NCBI GenBank assembly: GCA_046765875.1
Contig: JBKPSJ010000108.1
Span: 1 to 27,575 of the forward strand
DNA: 27,575 bases
Direction of reading: 5' to 3'
From: DASRHY01 sp046765875
Lineage (GTDB): Bacteria > Actinomycetota > Actinomycetes > Propionibacteriales > Kribbellaceae
Shown here: one piece after another, positions 1 to 9,119 of the stretch
Layout of the letters: each line of letters begins with the position of its first letter
Position numbering within the stretch: the stretch's first letter is position 1
Notes under the pieces: model-generated
Database searches by the model: none
The model's input: the letters and a program-made list of their open reading frames with translations, nothing else
What the model was told of the DNA's origin: nothing
Translations under genes and position numbers: made by a program

Positions 1-2984
1 GCGTCGGTTCGGATGAAGTTGTTGGCATTGGGTGCGCTGCCCGCAGGTGGCCCGGCGATCGCCCAGCCGTCGAGGCCGGTCTCGAACGAGGTGCTGGTGC
101 CGTCCGGGAGCGTGATGTCGTCGAGGAAGACACCGAGGCCCTGCGTAGCCCAGTCGCTGGCGTAGGCGATGGAGATCTCGACGGTCTGGCCGGCGTACGC
201 CCCCAGGTTGATGTTCCATTGCTGCCAACCACCCGAGTTCCCGCTGGCGGCGTTCCACGCACCGGTGGTACCGGTGGGGGCGCACGTCGACGGACCTGTC
301 TGGGTCTGGTAGTGGTCCATCTGCGGGTGGAGGGTGCGCCAGCCACCCGAGTTCTCCAGCTTGCAGCTCTCACCGGTGTCCGTCGTTGTGTGTCCGTTGG
401 CGTCCGGCAGCGTCGTCCAGTTGTCCTGGTTCGGCGTCCGGGCCTCGACGAACAGGTGGTCCCATGCCGGTTCGGTGTCGTACGACGTCCAGAACGTCAT
501 CGACCCACCACCCGGCGGCACCTGGACCTCACGCGTCAACCTCTTGTAGGACACGTCGGCGATCTGAGAGTAGACGTAGTGGCTTCCCGTGTGCGGGTCG
601 AACGGGCTGCCCGGTTTGTCATACCGTGCGGACGGCGCGCTCTCGAACTGCTTGAACTGGTCGGTCGGCAGGACCCCGCTGGTAGCGACGAATGATGACC
701 GCCTGGTGAAGTTGTTTGCGAAGACCGGATCGTCGAGGCCCCAGGAGAGACCAGCGAACGGGTCGCCGACGCCGACGGAGTCGAACGCGCCGCCATTGTC
801 GTCGAGACCATCGCCCGGTACGGCTACGTAGGCGCCCAGGTAGTACTGCAGCACGTCGTGGGTCTGATCACCACCGCCGAACGAACCCCACAACGGCAGG
901 CACCGCCGCGGGTCAATACCTGCGGGCGGTGGGTTGCAGGCGACCTCGCCCTTCGGGTCATACATCTGGTTGCCGACATTGTTGGTGTACTGCTGGCCGG
1001 CGGAGTCGCCGGCAAAGAGCACCTTGCCGCCCTCGTTCATGTACGAGCGGAACTGCAGGATCTCGTCGAGGGCCAGCAGGTCCGCATTGCCGGCGCCCCG
1101 GCCGGCCGTCCGGGTCACCAGGTCGTTGCCTGTCTCCCAGACCACCGCGTCGTAGTGGCTGAGCACGCCGAGCGCGTCGGGAGCGAGGCGCCCCGCGGCG
1201 TCGACGTCGTAGACGTCGGCCGTTTGACCGTTGGCCTTCAGGGCGTCCACGTACGTGGCGGCGAAGTGGGGGCCGGGCGTCTGCACCGGCGAGGCGCCGG
1301 TGTAGTCCTCGGCCGCCACGACGAGCACGCGGTTGCCGGTCTCGGAGACGGCCTGATAGGTGAAGGAGCCGCTCCGCTGGCCACCGCCCTCGAACCAGAC
1401 CTCGACCGAGTCGCCGGGATCTGTTCCCGTGACCACGCCCCGCATCTGGTGGTAGTACACGGCCGCCGGGTCGTACCGCGACCCGCCCTGCCACTCGGAC
1501 GTGGGTGCCGATCGGACCGGACCGCCGTTGATGCGGTACTTCGCCGTCACGGCGCCCAGGCTCCGCTTGGCCATCACGGCAACCGGCTGCGGGTCGCCGT
1601 ACGACTTGGTGAAGCTCAGCTGGACTCCGGGGTTGCTGCGCTTGTAGGGGTCCTCGCTGTCGATGTAGAACGGCTTGGTCTTGATCCCTGTGACTGTCGC
1701 CGGGTTGTCGGGGTCGACCGCGGAGTTCGCCACCGACCGGGCGAACGGCAGGTTGCGCACGAACTCCGCCTGCACCAGCGCCTCGTCATCCGGGAAGACG
1801 AACCCGCAGCCGGGGCAGCCCGCGGACAACTCGGGGGTCCATGCCAACGTGCCGGCCTTTGAGTGCGCGTAGTCGGTGGTCTCGCCGTTGGTCACGTAGA
1901 GAACGTCGGAGCTCAGGCCTGGGTGGAATTGAGCAATGGCCGGGGCGTCGAGGTTGCCGGACATCGCGTAGTAGATGGGGTCGTCCGCGGTAGGAGTGCT
2001 GGTCTGCCAACCCTCTGCGTAGAGCAACCACTGGCCGTTGGAGTGGTAGTTGACCTGGAACTTGAACTTGATCCGGTCGAGCAGCCCGACCATGGCCCGG
2101 GTCTCCGGCTCGGACATGGGAGCAGGACCGCGGTATGTGTCGCTGGACTGGATCGACGACGAGCCCTCCTCGTCCCAGCCCCAGTGGCTGGGGAAGTTGC
2201 GGTTCGGGTCGACGCCGTCGCCGACCTGGGTCACACCGTCTCCGTTGTTGTCGCGCAGGTTCTTCCGCCACAGCCGTTCGTGGTCGAACGTGTACTGGTA
2301 GCCGTCGGGATTGGCGACGAGGAGGAACCAGAGCTCGGTCGACTGCAGCAGCTTGCGGACCTCGCGGTTGTTGGCCCGCCACTGATCGATGTAATAGAAC
2401 ATCAGCCGTCTCGCGACCTCTGTGGAGATCCATTCACGCGCGTGCTGAGTAGCGCTGAACAGAACCCCAGGCCGGCTGCCGTCCTTCTCGTCGCGGGCGC
2501 CCTGGGTGAGCTTGACCGCGATGATCTCGCGGCCCTGCCCGGTGTGGCCGACGACCTCGAGCTTTGCCAGCTGCGGGTTGGTGGCGGCCGCGGCGTAGAG
2601 CTGATCCCGGATACCACCCTGCTCGTCGTATGAGCGCCAGACGTTGAAGCCGCCCGCCGCCTGCGCGGCTGCGAACTGCTGGACCGTCTGCCCGCCCTTG
2701 ACTCGTGTGAGCTTCAGGTCGATGCCGTGGCCGCGAACGCGGTCGGCCTGGCCTTTGTCCAGGACCATGTCGAGCTCGAGACCGTTGGCGACCTGTCGGT
2801 GCTCGGTCACGTCGATGCCTTGCTTTGCGATCTCTGACAGTTGCCCGGCCTGCACCGTTGCCGTGTAGGCATCGAGAGGGTCTGGATCTCGGCCTGCGTT
2901 GGGTGCTGCGGTGGCGGTGGTCAGTCCCGCACCCAGCGCGGCGATGACGGCGAGGACGACAATGACAAAGAACGACCGACGCAT
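1..2984 (-). CDS. Secreted M14-family zinc carboxypeptidase, 3' end outside the window
   Basis: The frame is open from an ATG at 2984 to the window edge, giving 994 residues without a stop. Residues 1-27 form a signal peptide (Arg-Arg, then a hydrophobic run, ending TATAA-type). The M14 catalytic domain spans about 110-430: zinc ligands H181 and E184 in HAREW, H314 in NYHSN, catalytic E385 in AWTPEL, and the substrate-binding NRNF at 261-264. It should remove C-terminal residues from extracellular peptides. After about 500 comes a beta-rich segment, then a Rossmann-like stretch resembling a glutamine amidotransferase fold (VLVVAAEDY ... GGKVLFAGDS), then a jelly-roll-like region of the type found in immune-inhibitor-A-like proteins (FETGLDGW). 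A GGGAGGGG-like Shine-Dalgarno sequence lies 9 bases before the ATG. The family call is firm; the C-terminal domains are judged by eye. Confidence 0.9.
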   Translation of the reverse strand, partial: MRRSFFVIVVLAVIAALGAGLTTATAAPNAGRDPDPLDAYTATVQAGQLSEIAKQGIDVTEHRQVANGLELDMVLDKGQADRVRGHGIDLKLTRVKGGQTVQQFAAAQAAGGFNVWRSYDEQGGIRDQLYAAAATNPQLAKLEVVGHTGQGREIIAVKLTQGARDEKDGSRPGVLFSATQHAREWISTEVARRLMFYYIDQWRANNREVRKLLQSTELWFLLVANPDGYQYTFDHERLWRKNLRDNNGDGVTQVGDGVDPNRNFPSHWGWDEEGSSSIQSSDTYRGPAPMSEPETRAMVGLLDRIKFKFQVNYHSNGQWLLYAEGWQTSTPTADDPIYYAMSGNLDAPAIAQFHPGLSSDVLYVTNGETTDYAHSKAGTLAWTPELSAGCPGCGFVFPDDEALVQAEFVRNLPFARSVANSAVDPDNPATVTGIKTKPFYIDSEDPYKRSNPGVQLSFTKSYGDPQPVAVMAKRSLGAVTAKYRINGGPVRSAPTSEWQGGSRYDPAAVYYHQMRGVVTGTDPGDSVEVWFEGGGQRSGSFTYQAVSETGNRVLVVAAEDYTGASPVQTPGPHFAATYVDALKANGQTADVYDVDAAGRLAPDALGVLSHYDAVVWETGNDLVTRTAGRGAGNADLLALDEILQFRSYMNEGGKVLFAGDSAGQQYTNNVGNQMYDPKGEVACNPPPAGIDPRRCLPLWGSFGGGDQTHDVLQYYLGAYVAVPGDGLDDNGGAFDSVGVGDPFAGLSWGLDDPVFANNFTRRSSFVATSGVLPTDQFKQFESAPSARYDKPGSPFDPHTGSHYVYSQIADVSYKRLTREVQVPPGGGSMTFWTSYDTEPAWDHLFVEARTPNQDNWTTLPDANGHTTTDTGESCKLENSGGWRTLHPQMDHYQTQTGPSTCAPTGTTGAWNAASGNSGGWQQWNINLGAYAGQTVEISIAYASDWATQGLGVFLDDITLPDGTSTSFETGLDGWAIAGPPAGSAPNANNFIRTD

Positions 2985-3021
2985 GATCCGACCCCTCCCG
3001 GCGGGCGACAGCGTTCCGCTC

Positions 3022-3050
3022 ACTCTGGCAGCCCGCGCACGCGCCCGCAA
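3022..3050 (-). promoter_or_regulatory. Possible promoter of the carboxypeptidase gene
   Basis: On the minus strand TTGCGG (3050-3045) and CAGAGT (3027-3022) are separated by 17 bases, 38 bases ahead of the ATG at 2984. The -10 box lacks the leading T of TANNNT, so this is weak. Confidence 0.22.
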
Positions 3051-3220
3051 TGGTTTACATCCGGCGACTTTTCCCGTGGTCCAGCACAGATTTCCGCCAA
3101 CAGCTGGAGGAGGTCTCTGGCCTGAGCGCCTTCCACGTCCGTGGGTGATCGAACGAGGTACTGAACGCGTTCCCTCGTCTCCATGCCTGCGGAGCCCAAG
3201 AAGCAGATATTGGACAGGAT

Positions 3221-3255
3221 CATGCTGCCAATTGTCGAAACCACAATTCGGCATG
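3221..3255. repeat. Imperfect inverted repeat, possible operator or hairpin
   Basis: CATGC(3221-3225) ... AATTGT(3230-3235), a 7-base centre CGAAACC, then ACAATT(3243-3248) ... GCATG(3251-3255). The inner 6-bp and outer 5-bp arms pair exactly; the link between them is uneven (GCC against CGG with a bulge). It is locally AT-rich against GC-rich surroundings. Confidence 0.4.
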
Positions 3256-3703
3256 TCGGCACGTGAGAATCTCGCGGTGCGCATTGCTGTCGCCGCCTTT
3301 TGCACAGGTCGTGAAGGGCGCTGGGGGGCGCCCCCGCCTGACTTCTGGACTTCCCGACTGCCGATGGATCCGGTCCGACGGTCGGTACGTACAGGTGATC
3401 GGCATCGACGCGCCGAAGCGGCCCAGGGTGGCCCATCGCGAGTCCATCAGGTGTCGTGCGGTCGGCGGCTGTCGCTGCGCGCCGAACGTAACCTGGCCGC
3501 CAGTCATCAGATCTGTTGCACACGATCCGCCGCGTCCAGTCCCAGGCTCTGGTCAGGCCGATCCCCTCGCCAGAGCCCAAGTCCAGCCGTGCGGCACTGA
3601 TCGGGAACTCGGGCCGAACGGTCCCTTGCCGAAGGCGCCCGGGCGGCGTGATCATTGCACTAAAAGCACGCCATCCGCGCGTGAAGGCGGGGTGCCACAA
3701 ATC

Positions 3704-5155
3704 ATGGCAGAAGAGACGCCGCAGAAATCCTCTTCAGGCTCGGGCGTCCGCTCTCCAGGGGACGTGTCCGCGAGCCCGGAGCCGACGGGCAGCCTGGGTC
3801 TACGGCAGGCGACCGCGCTGATCGTCGGCAGCATCATCGGGGTCGGGATCTTCAATCTGCCGGGCTCGTTGTCGGCGTACGGCCCGATCACGCTGTTGTC
3901 GATGATCTTGGTCACGGTGGGTGCTCTGGCGCTGGCGCTTCTGTTCGCGTCGCTGTCCAAGCGGCTACCGGCCGACGGCGGCCCGTATGCATACGCTCGA
4001 GCGGCGTACGGCAACCGGATCGGGTTCTTCAGCGCCTGGTCGTACTGGATCACTGCGTGGGCCGGCAATGCGGCCATCGTTACCGGCTGGGTGCTGTACG
4101 TGGAGTATCTGCTGACCAAAGGTGGGGCGAACGAGCCGCTGGGCAAGTGGGCGCTCATCCTCATCGCGCTGGTCGGGTTGTGGGTGCCGGCTTTGATCAA
4201 CCTCAACGGCGTCAGCAACATGGCGTCGGTGCAGGTGATCACCACGGTCTTGAAGTTCGCCGCCCTGGCGGTGGTATCGGTGATCGGCATCTTCTTCATC
4301 GACACGGGGAACTTCACGCCGTGGAACGTGTCCGGCGGGTCGGCCATCTCGGCGATCGGCACCGGCCTGTCGCTGGGGGTGTTCAGCTACCTGGGGGTGG
4401 AGGTTGCCGCTGTTGCCGCGGGCAAGGTGCGTGACCCGGACCGCAACGTGCCGAGGGCCAGCATCATGGGCACGCTGGCGTGCGCTGTGGTCTACCTGGT
4501 GTCGCTGTTCGTGGTGTTCGGGGTGGTCCCCAACGCGGAGCTGCAGGACTCGAACGCGCCGTTCGCCGCCGCGGTCAACACGATGTTCGGCGGGAGCTGG
4601 GCCGGCTATGTGATGGCGGTGGCGGTGGTCATCTCCGGGTTCGGCGCGCTCAACGGATGGACCATGATCTGCGCCGAGATGCCGCTGGCGGCTGCGAAGG
4701 ACGGGCTGTTCCCGGAGCAGTTCGGCCGGATGTCCAGCCGCGGCGTCCCGGCCTTCGGCATCATCGCCTCCACGGTGCTGGCCAGTGCCTTCACCGTGGT
4801 CAGCTACATCGGCAGCGCCGGCTACACCGTGTTCAACACGCTGGTGTTCATGTCGGGCATCACGGCCGCCATCCCGTACGGTTTGTCCGCCCTGGCCCAG
4901 ATCAAGTGGCGGCTCAAGGACGGCCGAGAACTGCAGACACCTCGGGTCGTGCGCGACGTCATCATCGCGGTCGTCGCGCTGGTCTTCTCCGTGTTGTTCA
5001 TCTGGTACTCGCGCAACACCGGAGAGGAAGCGGCCTGGAAGGTCTGGCTGCCGTTCATCTTCTGCGGTGCCGCCTTCGCCTTGGGAATCCCGGTGTACGC
5101 CGCACAGCGCAACCGCATGACCCAACCCGAGCCGGTCCCCGAGTACCGACCCTAG
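3704..5155 (+). CDS. APC-superfamily amino acid permease, probable arginine/ornithine antiporter
   Basis: A 483-residue inner-membrane transporter of the basic amino acid/polyamine antiporter type. A polar 30-residue N-terminus precedes about 12-13 hydrophobic helices. Helix 1 carries the unwound-helix motif of APC transporters (GSIIGVGIFNLPG), followed by the conserved ADGGPYAYAR stretch after helix 2. The reading frame continues far upstream, but the ATG at 3704 is the first start next to a recognisable protein and has a purine-rich GAAGGCGGGG 11 bases before it. Only 34 bases separate it from arginine deiminase, so the natural reading is arginine import in exchange for ornithine (ArcD-like role). 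Substrate is inferred from this neighbour; family membership is seen directly. Confidence 0.88.
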   Translation: MAEETPQKSSSGSGVRSPGDVSASPEPTGSLGLRQATALIVGSIIGVGIFNLPGSLSAYGPITLLSMILVTVGALALALLFASLSKRLPADGGPYAYARAAYGNRIGFFSAWSYWITAWAGNAAIVTGWVLYVEYLLTKGGANEPLGKWALILIALVGLWVPALINLNGVSNMASVQVITTVLKFAALAVVSVIGIFFIDTGNFTPWNVSGGSAISAIGTGLSLGVFSYLGVEVAAVAAGKVRDPDRNVPRASIMGTLACAVVYLVSLFVVFGVVPNAELQDSNAPFAAAVNTMFGGSWAGYVMAVAVVISGFGALNGWTMICAEMPLAAAKDGLFPEQFGRMSSRGVPAFGIIASTVLASAFTVVSYIGSAGYTVFNTLVFMSGITAAIPYGLSALAQIKWRLKDGRELQTPRVVRDVIIAVVALVFSVLFIWYSRNTGEEAAWKVWLPFIFCGAAFALGIPVYAAQRNRMTQPEPVPEYRP

Positions 5156-5189
5156 AGCTCACAGGCCAAAACGCCGAGAAGGGGAAGTC

Positions 5190-6419
5190 ATGCCGTTCCA
5201 CGTAGACTCTGAGGTCGGCGTCCTGCGCCAGGTGATCCTGCACCGGCCGGGACTGGAGCTGACCCGCCTGACGCCCAACAATGTGCACAGCCTGCTGTTC
5301 GACGACGTCATGTGGGCGCAGCGGGCTCGCGAGGAGCATGACGCGTTCGCTCAGAAGCTGCGCGACAAAGGGGTGAAGGTCTACCTGTTCGTCGACCTGC
5401 TCGCGCAGGCGCTTGAGCAGCCCGGCTCGCGCGAGTTCCTCCAAGAGGAGCTGACCAGCGCGACCAGGTTCGGTCCGGCGCTGGACAAGCCATTGGACGA
5501 CCTGGTCGCGGCCGCGCCTGCCGAGCAGCTGGCCGAGTTGCTCGTCGGCGGCGTACTCCGCAGCGATCTCGACCTGGGCGAGACGAACAGCCTGCTGCTC
5601 AAGTACCTCGACCCGGACGACTTCCTGCTCACGCCGCTGCCGAACCACCTGTTCCAAAGGGACAACTCGGCCTGGGTCTACGACGGGCTGTCTATCAACC
5701 CGATGAGCAAGCAGGCCCGCAAGCGGGAGACGATCAACTCGCGGCTGCTGTACGACTTCCATCCGATGTTCTCGAAGGCCGATCCGCCGTTGCACTTCTA
5801 CTACGGCAACGACAACGCCGACCACGAGCCGGCGAACTGCGAAGGAGGCGACATCCTCGTCATCGGCAACGGCGCCGTGATGATCGGCATGGGCGAGCGC
5901 ACCACACCACAGGGCATCGAGTTCCTCGCGCGTGCGTACTTCTCCCATGGCAAGGTCAACAAGATCATCGCGGTCGAGCTGCCCAAGACCAGAGCGTTCA
6001 TGCACCTGGACACGGCGATGACGATGATCGACCGCGACGCGTTCAGCGTCTACCCGCACCTTCCGCACACGCTGCGGTCCTTCACGCTCAGTCCTGTCGG
6101 GGAGGGCGGCGAGTACCGGGTCACCGAGAACGCCGAGCTGTTCCCTGTCGTGGCGGACGCGATTGGAGTGGACAAGCTGCGGGTCCTGCGCACGCCGATG
6201 GACGTGGCAGGCGCCCAGCGCGAGCAGTGGGACGACGGCAACAACTTCCTCGCCGTCGCACCCGGAGTGATCTTCGGATACGAGCGCAACACCACCACCA
6301 ACACCTTCCTGCGAAAGAACGGAATAGAGATCGTCACGGTCGCCGGCAGCGAGCTGGGTCGCGGCCGTGGCGGACCCCGCTGCATGTCCTGCCCGATCGA
6401 GCGCGATGCCGTCGCCTGA
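5190..6419 (+). CDS. arcA: Arginine deiminase
   Basis: A 409-residue cytoplasmic enzyme, full family length, hydrolysing L-arginine to L-citrulline and ammonia. Visible guanidine-modifying-enzyme motifs in order: FQRD with D158, CEGGD with E218 and D221, HLDT with H272 and D274, and the C-terminal nucleophile C398 in GRGGPRCMSC. All catalytic positions are present. The start at 5190 has a GAAGGGGAAG Shine-Dalgarno sequence, 34 bases after the permease stop, so the two are likely co-transcribed. The other genes of the usual pathway, ornithine carbamoyltransferase and carbamate kinase, do not follow; the next gene is an unrelated YCII protein. Confidence 0.95.
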   Translation: MPFHVDSEVGVLRQVILHRPGLELTRLTPNNVHSLLFDDVMWAQRAREEHDAFAQKLRDKGVKVYLFVDLLAQALEQPGSREFLQEELTSATRFGPALDKPLDDLVAAAPAEQLAELLVGGVLRSDLDLGETNSLLLKYLDPDDFLLTPLPNHLFQRDNSAWVYDGLSINPMSKQARKRETINSRLLYDFHPMFSKADPPLHFYYGNDNADHEPANCEGGDILVIGNGAVMIGMGERTTPQGIEFLARAYFSHGKVNKIIAVELPKTRAFMHLDTAMTMIDRDAFSVYPHLPHTLRSFTLSPVGEGGEYRVTENAELFPVVADAIGVDKLRVLRTPMDVAGAQREQWDDGNNFLAVAPGVIFGYERNTTTNTFLRKNGIEIVTVAGSELGRGRGGPRCMSCPIERDAVA

Positions 6420-6862
6420 CCTCGAAACGACGTGCAGCGCGCGTCATTCCTGATTGACACGTCGACTGGTTGGTGCGCACCGAGTGGTCGATCGCGTCGA
6501 TGCCCGGCGCCCAAAACGGATTAGGCGAATCGTGTGACGATCCGGATCCTCGGCTCTGCCCAGGCCGTGGGGTGCGGGTGTCGTGCCATGTTTGGACGTC
6601 TAGCCGGGTCTTCGCGATTGATCTGCTGGCAGAGCTCGTCGGCGCTGCAGATCTACCGGCCAGCCGTACGCCCACAGTACGCAACCAACTGAAGCACCGC
6701 ACTCATCTCGGCTACAGTTTCGTGCTTCACCGACAGCGGCCTTCGCCGCGCGGCCGGGAGTCGCCGTGAGAATCCTCTGGCCGGTTGTCGCATCCGGAGC
6801 AACGCGTTCGTAGCAGAGATGAGAGGCCTCCAGAGGAGGCCCCTGGACAAGGGAGTCACGGG
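6420..6862. other. Non-coding gap after arginine deiminase
   Basis: 443 bases with no supported gene. There is a TTGACA at 6454 without a matching -10 box, and a GC-rich hairpin directly before the YCII gene. Neither arcB- nor arcC-like sequence is visible in any frame. Confidence 0.55.
6825..6841 (+). promoter_or_regulatory. Perfect 7-bp hairpin in the leader of the YCII gene
   Basis: GGCCTCC, loop AGA, GGAGGCC. It ends 7 bases before the AAGGGAG Shine-Dalgarno sequence (6849-6855) of the gene at 6863, so it could affect translation or be a short terminator of upstream transcription. There is no T run. Confidence 0.35.
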
Positions 6863-7201
6863 ATGACGCGGTACCTGATCTCGTTCGACGATGGCGCGAT
6901 GACCTTCCCAGAGGAGGACGTGCCCGCCGTAGGCGAGGCCGCGCACGCGGTGGTCCGAGCTGCCCAGGAGGCAGGGGTGTGGATCTTCGGCGGCGGGATG
7001 GAAAGCCAGAAGGCGAGCATCGTGGCCACCGACGGGACGGTCGCTGACGGCCCGTACCCGGAGACCAAGGCGGTCATCGGCGGGTTCGCGATCGTCGATG
7101 TGCCCTCACGCGAGGCGGCGCTGGAGTGGGCTGCCAGGTTCGCTGTCGCCTGCCGCTGTGCGCAGGAGGTGCGCGAGATCATGTTCGACCCACTCGTCTG
7201 A
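6863..7201 (+). CDS. YCII-related (DGPF domain) protein
   Basis: A 112-residue protein with a ferredoxin-like YCII fold. It starts MTRYLISFDD and has the family signature DGPYPETKAVIGG near residues 67-79, corresponding to the DGPFAETKE motif, followed by the FAIVDV strand. Proteins of this family often sit beside ECF sigma factors, but none is seen here, and its function is unknown. The start at 6863 is supported by AAGGGAG 7 bases upstream; longer in-frame starts lack such a site. Confidence 0.85.
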   Translation: MTRYLISFDDGAMTFPEEDVPAVGEAAHAVVRAAQEAGVWIFGGGMESQKASIVATDGTVADGPYPETKAVIGGFAIVDVPSREAALEWAARFAVACRCAQEVREIMFDPLV

Positions 7202-7985
7202 TCGCAGGAGGCCCGCCCCGGGCACAGCAAGACTCGCCTGGGGCGCTCCAGACATCAAAGCCCCCTCATCGGCAGTCCGCGCTTCACCGTCTGCGGCAGC
7301 TGCGGACGCCTATGGCGGGCTCGGCCTGAGGACGCAGGCTCGCGAGCGGCTCCCACAGCACCGGCACTCTTCGCCTGATCAGCGCGCCGTCGAGTTCAGC
7401 GTCGCCAGCGCGGACAGCGCCATATCGTTCGACTCGAGGAGTGCATGCTCACCGCGCCGACGGCGGGCGTTCAAGCGTTGCCGACGTCTCAGCGGCTGCA
7501 GATGTCCCAGGGATCCGGCCTAGCGGCAGGAGCAGATTGTGGCGCAACGAGGAGCTCGGCCAAGCGGGACTGTGGCTGCCTGGCGGCGATACCGAGCTCG
7601 TGCCGGCCACAAGGCAGCGCTACGAGCCGAATTGTGGCTGGTAGACAGCGTTGACGGAACCGACGCCAGCGGGTCGGTGATCGGCGTGAAGCGCGGCCAG
7701 GCCGACCAGGGCGACTAGCGCCTGTTACGAAAGCGTCTGGTGTGGACGGCTGGCCACGCCCGCGTGCCGAGTTGCGCGTGCCCGGTTGTGGGTCCGCTCG
7801 TCTTGTTGTGACTCCTGCAACACTGTGCAGCGTCCCAACCCACAGCAATGTGCGGGAACCTTCGACCCCGCCGGCACGCGACGTCACCGACGGCCCAACG
7901 CCACGGACATCCGACCCGGGCCCCTGCCGGATCAGTCTTAGGCCCTGGCCGTCACCAGGTCCAACCTTCGCCTAGGCCGCGTTTT
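7202..7985. other. Gap of about 0.8 kb without a recognisable gene
   Basis: Open frames here are short and low-complexity. One frame at about 7590-7720 reads WRRYRARAGHKAALRAELW then VDSVDGTD before a TAG; it looks more protein-like than its surroundings but has no good start and I cannot name a family. It may be the remnant of a gene. Confidence 0.4.
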
Positions 7986-8420
7986 CTATGCGGTGCCTGC
8001 CGCCTTGGCGAGTTCGGTCGCGTGGGCGCGCGCGTCGAGCGCGTCGAGGACGGCGAGCCGTGCGTTGTCGACGGCCGTGGCCGCGTAGTCGATGGCATCG
8101 GAGGCGTCGACCTCGGCCCAGGCGGCATCGTCGTCGGCCAGCTTCGCGTCGAGTACGGCGTTGCGTTTGTCGATGCGGGCCTTGACGTCGTCGGCCTTCG
8201 CGGCGGTGTCGGCCTTCAACTTCGCCCACGAGATTTCGGCCCGCCCGGCAGCCTCGTCGGCCTTCTGCTGGGCGTCCTTCTTGGCCAGGTCGAGCTCGAC
8301 TTGGGCCTGCTCGATGCGCTGCTGCACCTGTCCACGCGATTCCGCGGCCGCGCTCTGAATCGCCGAGTTCGCGTCGGCGGCGCGCTTTTGCAGCTTGTCG
8401 AACTGTTCGGTGAAGTCCAT
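7986..8420 (-). CDS. Small helical coiled-coil protein of unknown function
   Basis: 144 residues, almost entirely alpha-helical by composition: Ala, Asp, Lys, Gln and Glu in heptad-like order, no signal peptide and no membrane helix. It begins MDFTEQFDKLQKRAADA and has a long coiled coil over about residues 5-95, resembling apolipoprotein or LEA-like helices. The ATG at 8420 has a good GGGGAGA site 5-7 bases upstream, which decides against an upstream in-frame start. I know such proteins as conserved hypotheticals in actinobacteria; a scaffolding or stress role would be a guess. Confidence 0.8.
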   Translation of the reverse strand: MDFTEQFDKLQKRAADANSAIQSAAAESRGQVQQRIEQAQVELDLAKKDAQQKADEAAGRAEISWAKLKADTAAKADDVKARIDKRNAVLDAKLADDDAAWAEVDASDAIDYAATAVDNARLAVLDALDARAHATELAKAAGTA

Positions 8421-8489
8421 GGCTATCTCCCCGATTGGGTACCGAAACTCTGGCGACATACACATTGGCACCGCGGCCCACCGGGCGTA

Positions 8490-8506
8490 TCACCCTCTCG
8501 GGGTGA
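8490..8506 (-). terminator. Candidate terminator hairpin after the Imm-5-like gene
   Basis: TCACCC, loop TCTCG, GGGTGA, about 92 bases downstream of the stop at 8598. On the minus strand the stem can extend with GCGT and ACGC across a small bulge. No T run follows, as is common in actinobacteria. Confidence 0.4.
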
Positions 8507-8597
8507 CGCAAGATCGCGAGCCGCGTCCGGGAGTCGGATCCTGGGCACGGCCCACCGATCAGGTGCCGGTCTGGGGTACAGCAAGCCGGTTCGCTCG

Positions 8598-9119
8598 TTA
8601 GTTCGGACAGTCGAAGACCGACCAGCAGATGTCGTTTCGCAACCGCTGGTCGTCGAGCACGAGCTCCCTGATCGCCTCCGGGAGTTGGTCACGCTGCCAT
8701 CGGCATTCGAGTCGCCCAGCGGCGTCGCTGTCGCCTTCCGGCGCGGCAGCACGTGCGGCCTTGATCGCATAGGCGGCGGCACCGAGTTCGTGCGCGGCGA
8801 CGTGTGCGACGGCTCCCGCCTGGCCGGCGGCGTACGCGGCATGTCGTGCTGCCCCACGCAGGTCTCTGGCCGCGCCCATCGCATGCCCACCTGCTGCGCG
8901 GGCCTGCATCATCGTGACCTCACCACGTACCCAGGCGCGGGTGTGCTCGATCGCTTCACGTGGTCGTGGGTCCTCAGGCTGAACCGACTCGAACAGGTCA
9001 AGGACGTGCTCGGCACACGACGCCGCCCAAAGAGCGAGGAGATGATGATCCGAATCGGTGAGCGTCCCACCGCGACGAAGCGTGATGAAGCGAGGGTCCC
9101 GAACCTTCGGCAGGATCAT
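8598..9119 (-). CDS. Putative immunity protein (Imm-5-like domain)
   Basis: 173 residues. After a short N-terminal extension it shows the pattern I associate with Imm-5-like immunity proteins: SDHHLLALWAASCAEHVL near 23-40, then PRPREAIEHTRAWVRGE near 51-67, then Ala-rich helices with regularly placed Arg and His (AAGQAGAVAHVAAHELGAAAY). It has no signal peptide. The ATG at 9119 is preceded by AGGAG. In polymorphic toxin systems such proteins neutralise a cognate toxin, but no toxin gene is adjacent, so it may be an orphan immunity gene. Confidence in the fold is moderate; the immunity role is by family only. Confidence 0.68.
   Translation of the reverse strand: MILPKVRDPRFITLRRGGTLTDSDHHLLALWAASCAEHVLDLFESVQPEDPRPREAIEHTRAWVRGEVTMMQARAAGGHAMGAARDLRGAARHAAYAAGQAGAVAHVAAHELGAAAYAIKAARAAAPEGDSDAAGRLECRWQRDQLPEAIRELVLDDQRLRNDICWSVFDCPN

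Larger units (their letters stand above)
2985..3703. other. Divergent intergenic region without a convincing gene
   Basis: These 719 bases separate the minus-strand carboxypeptidase from the plus-strand permease. Open frames exist on both strands, including an in-frame 5' extension of the permease, but their translations are rich in Arg, Pro and Cys with no recognisable domain, as expected for shadow frames in high-GC DNA. The only structure I see is an imperfect inverted repeat at 3221-3255. Confidence 0.6.

Noticed and set aside
3263..3703. In-frame 147-codon N-terminal extension of the permease
   Set aside because: The extension is Arg/Pro/Cys-rich without family similarity, whereas the family-length protein begins at 3704.
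6454..6480. TTGACA resembling a -35 box downstream of arginine deiminase
   Set aside because: No TANNNT box at a suitable distance and no gene close behind it.
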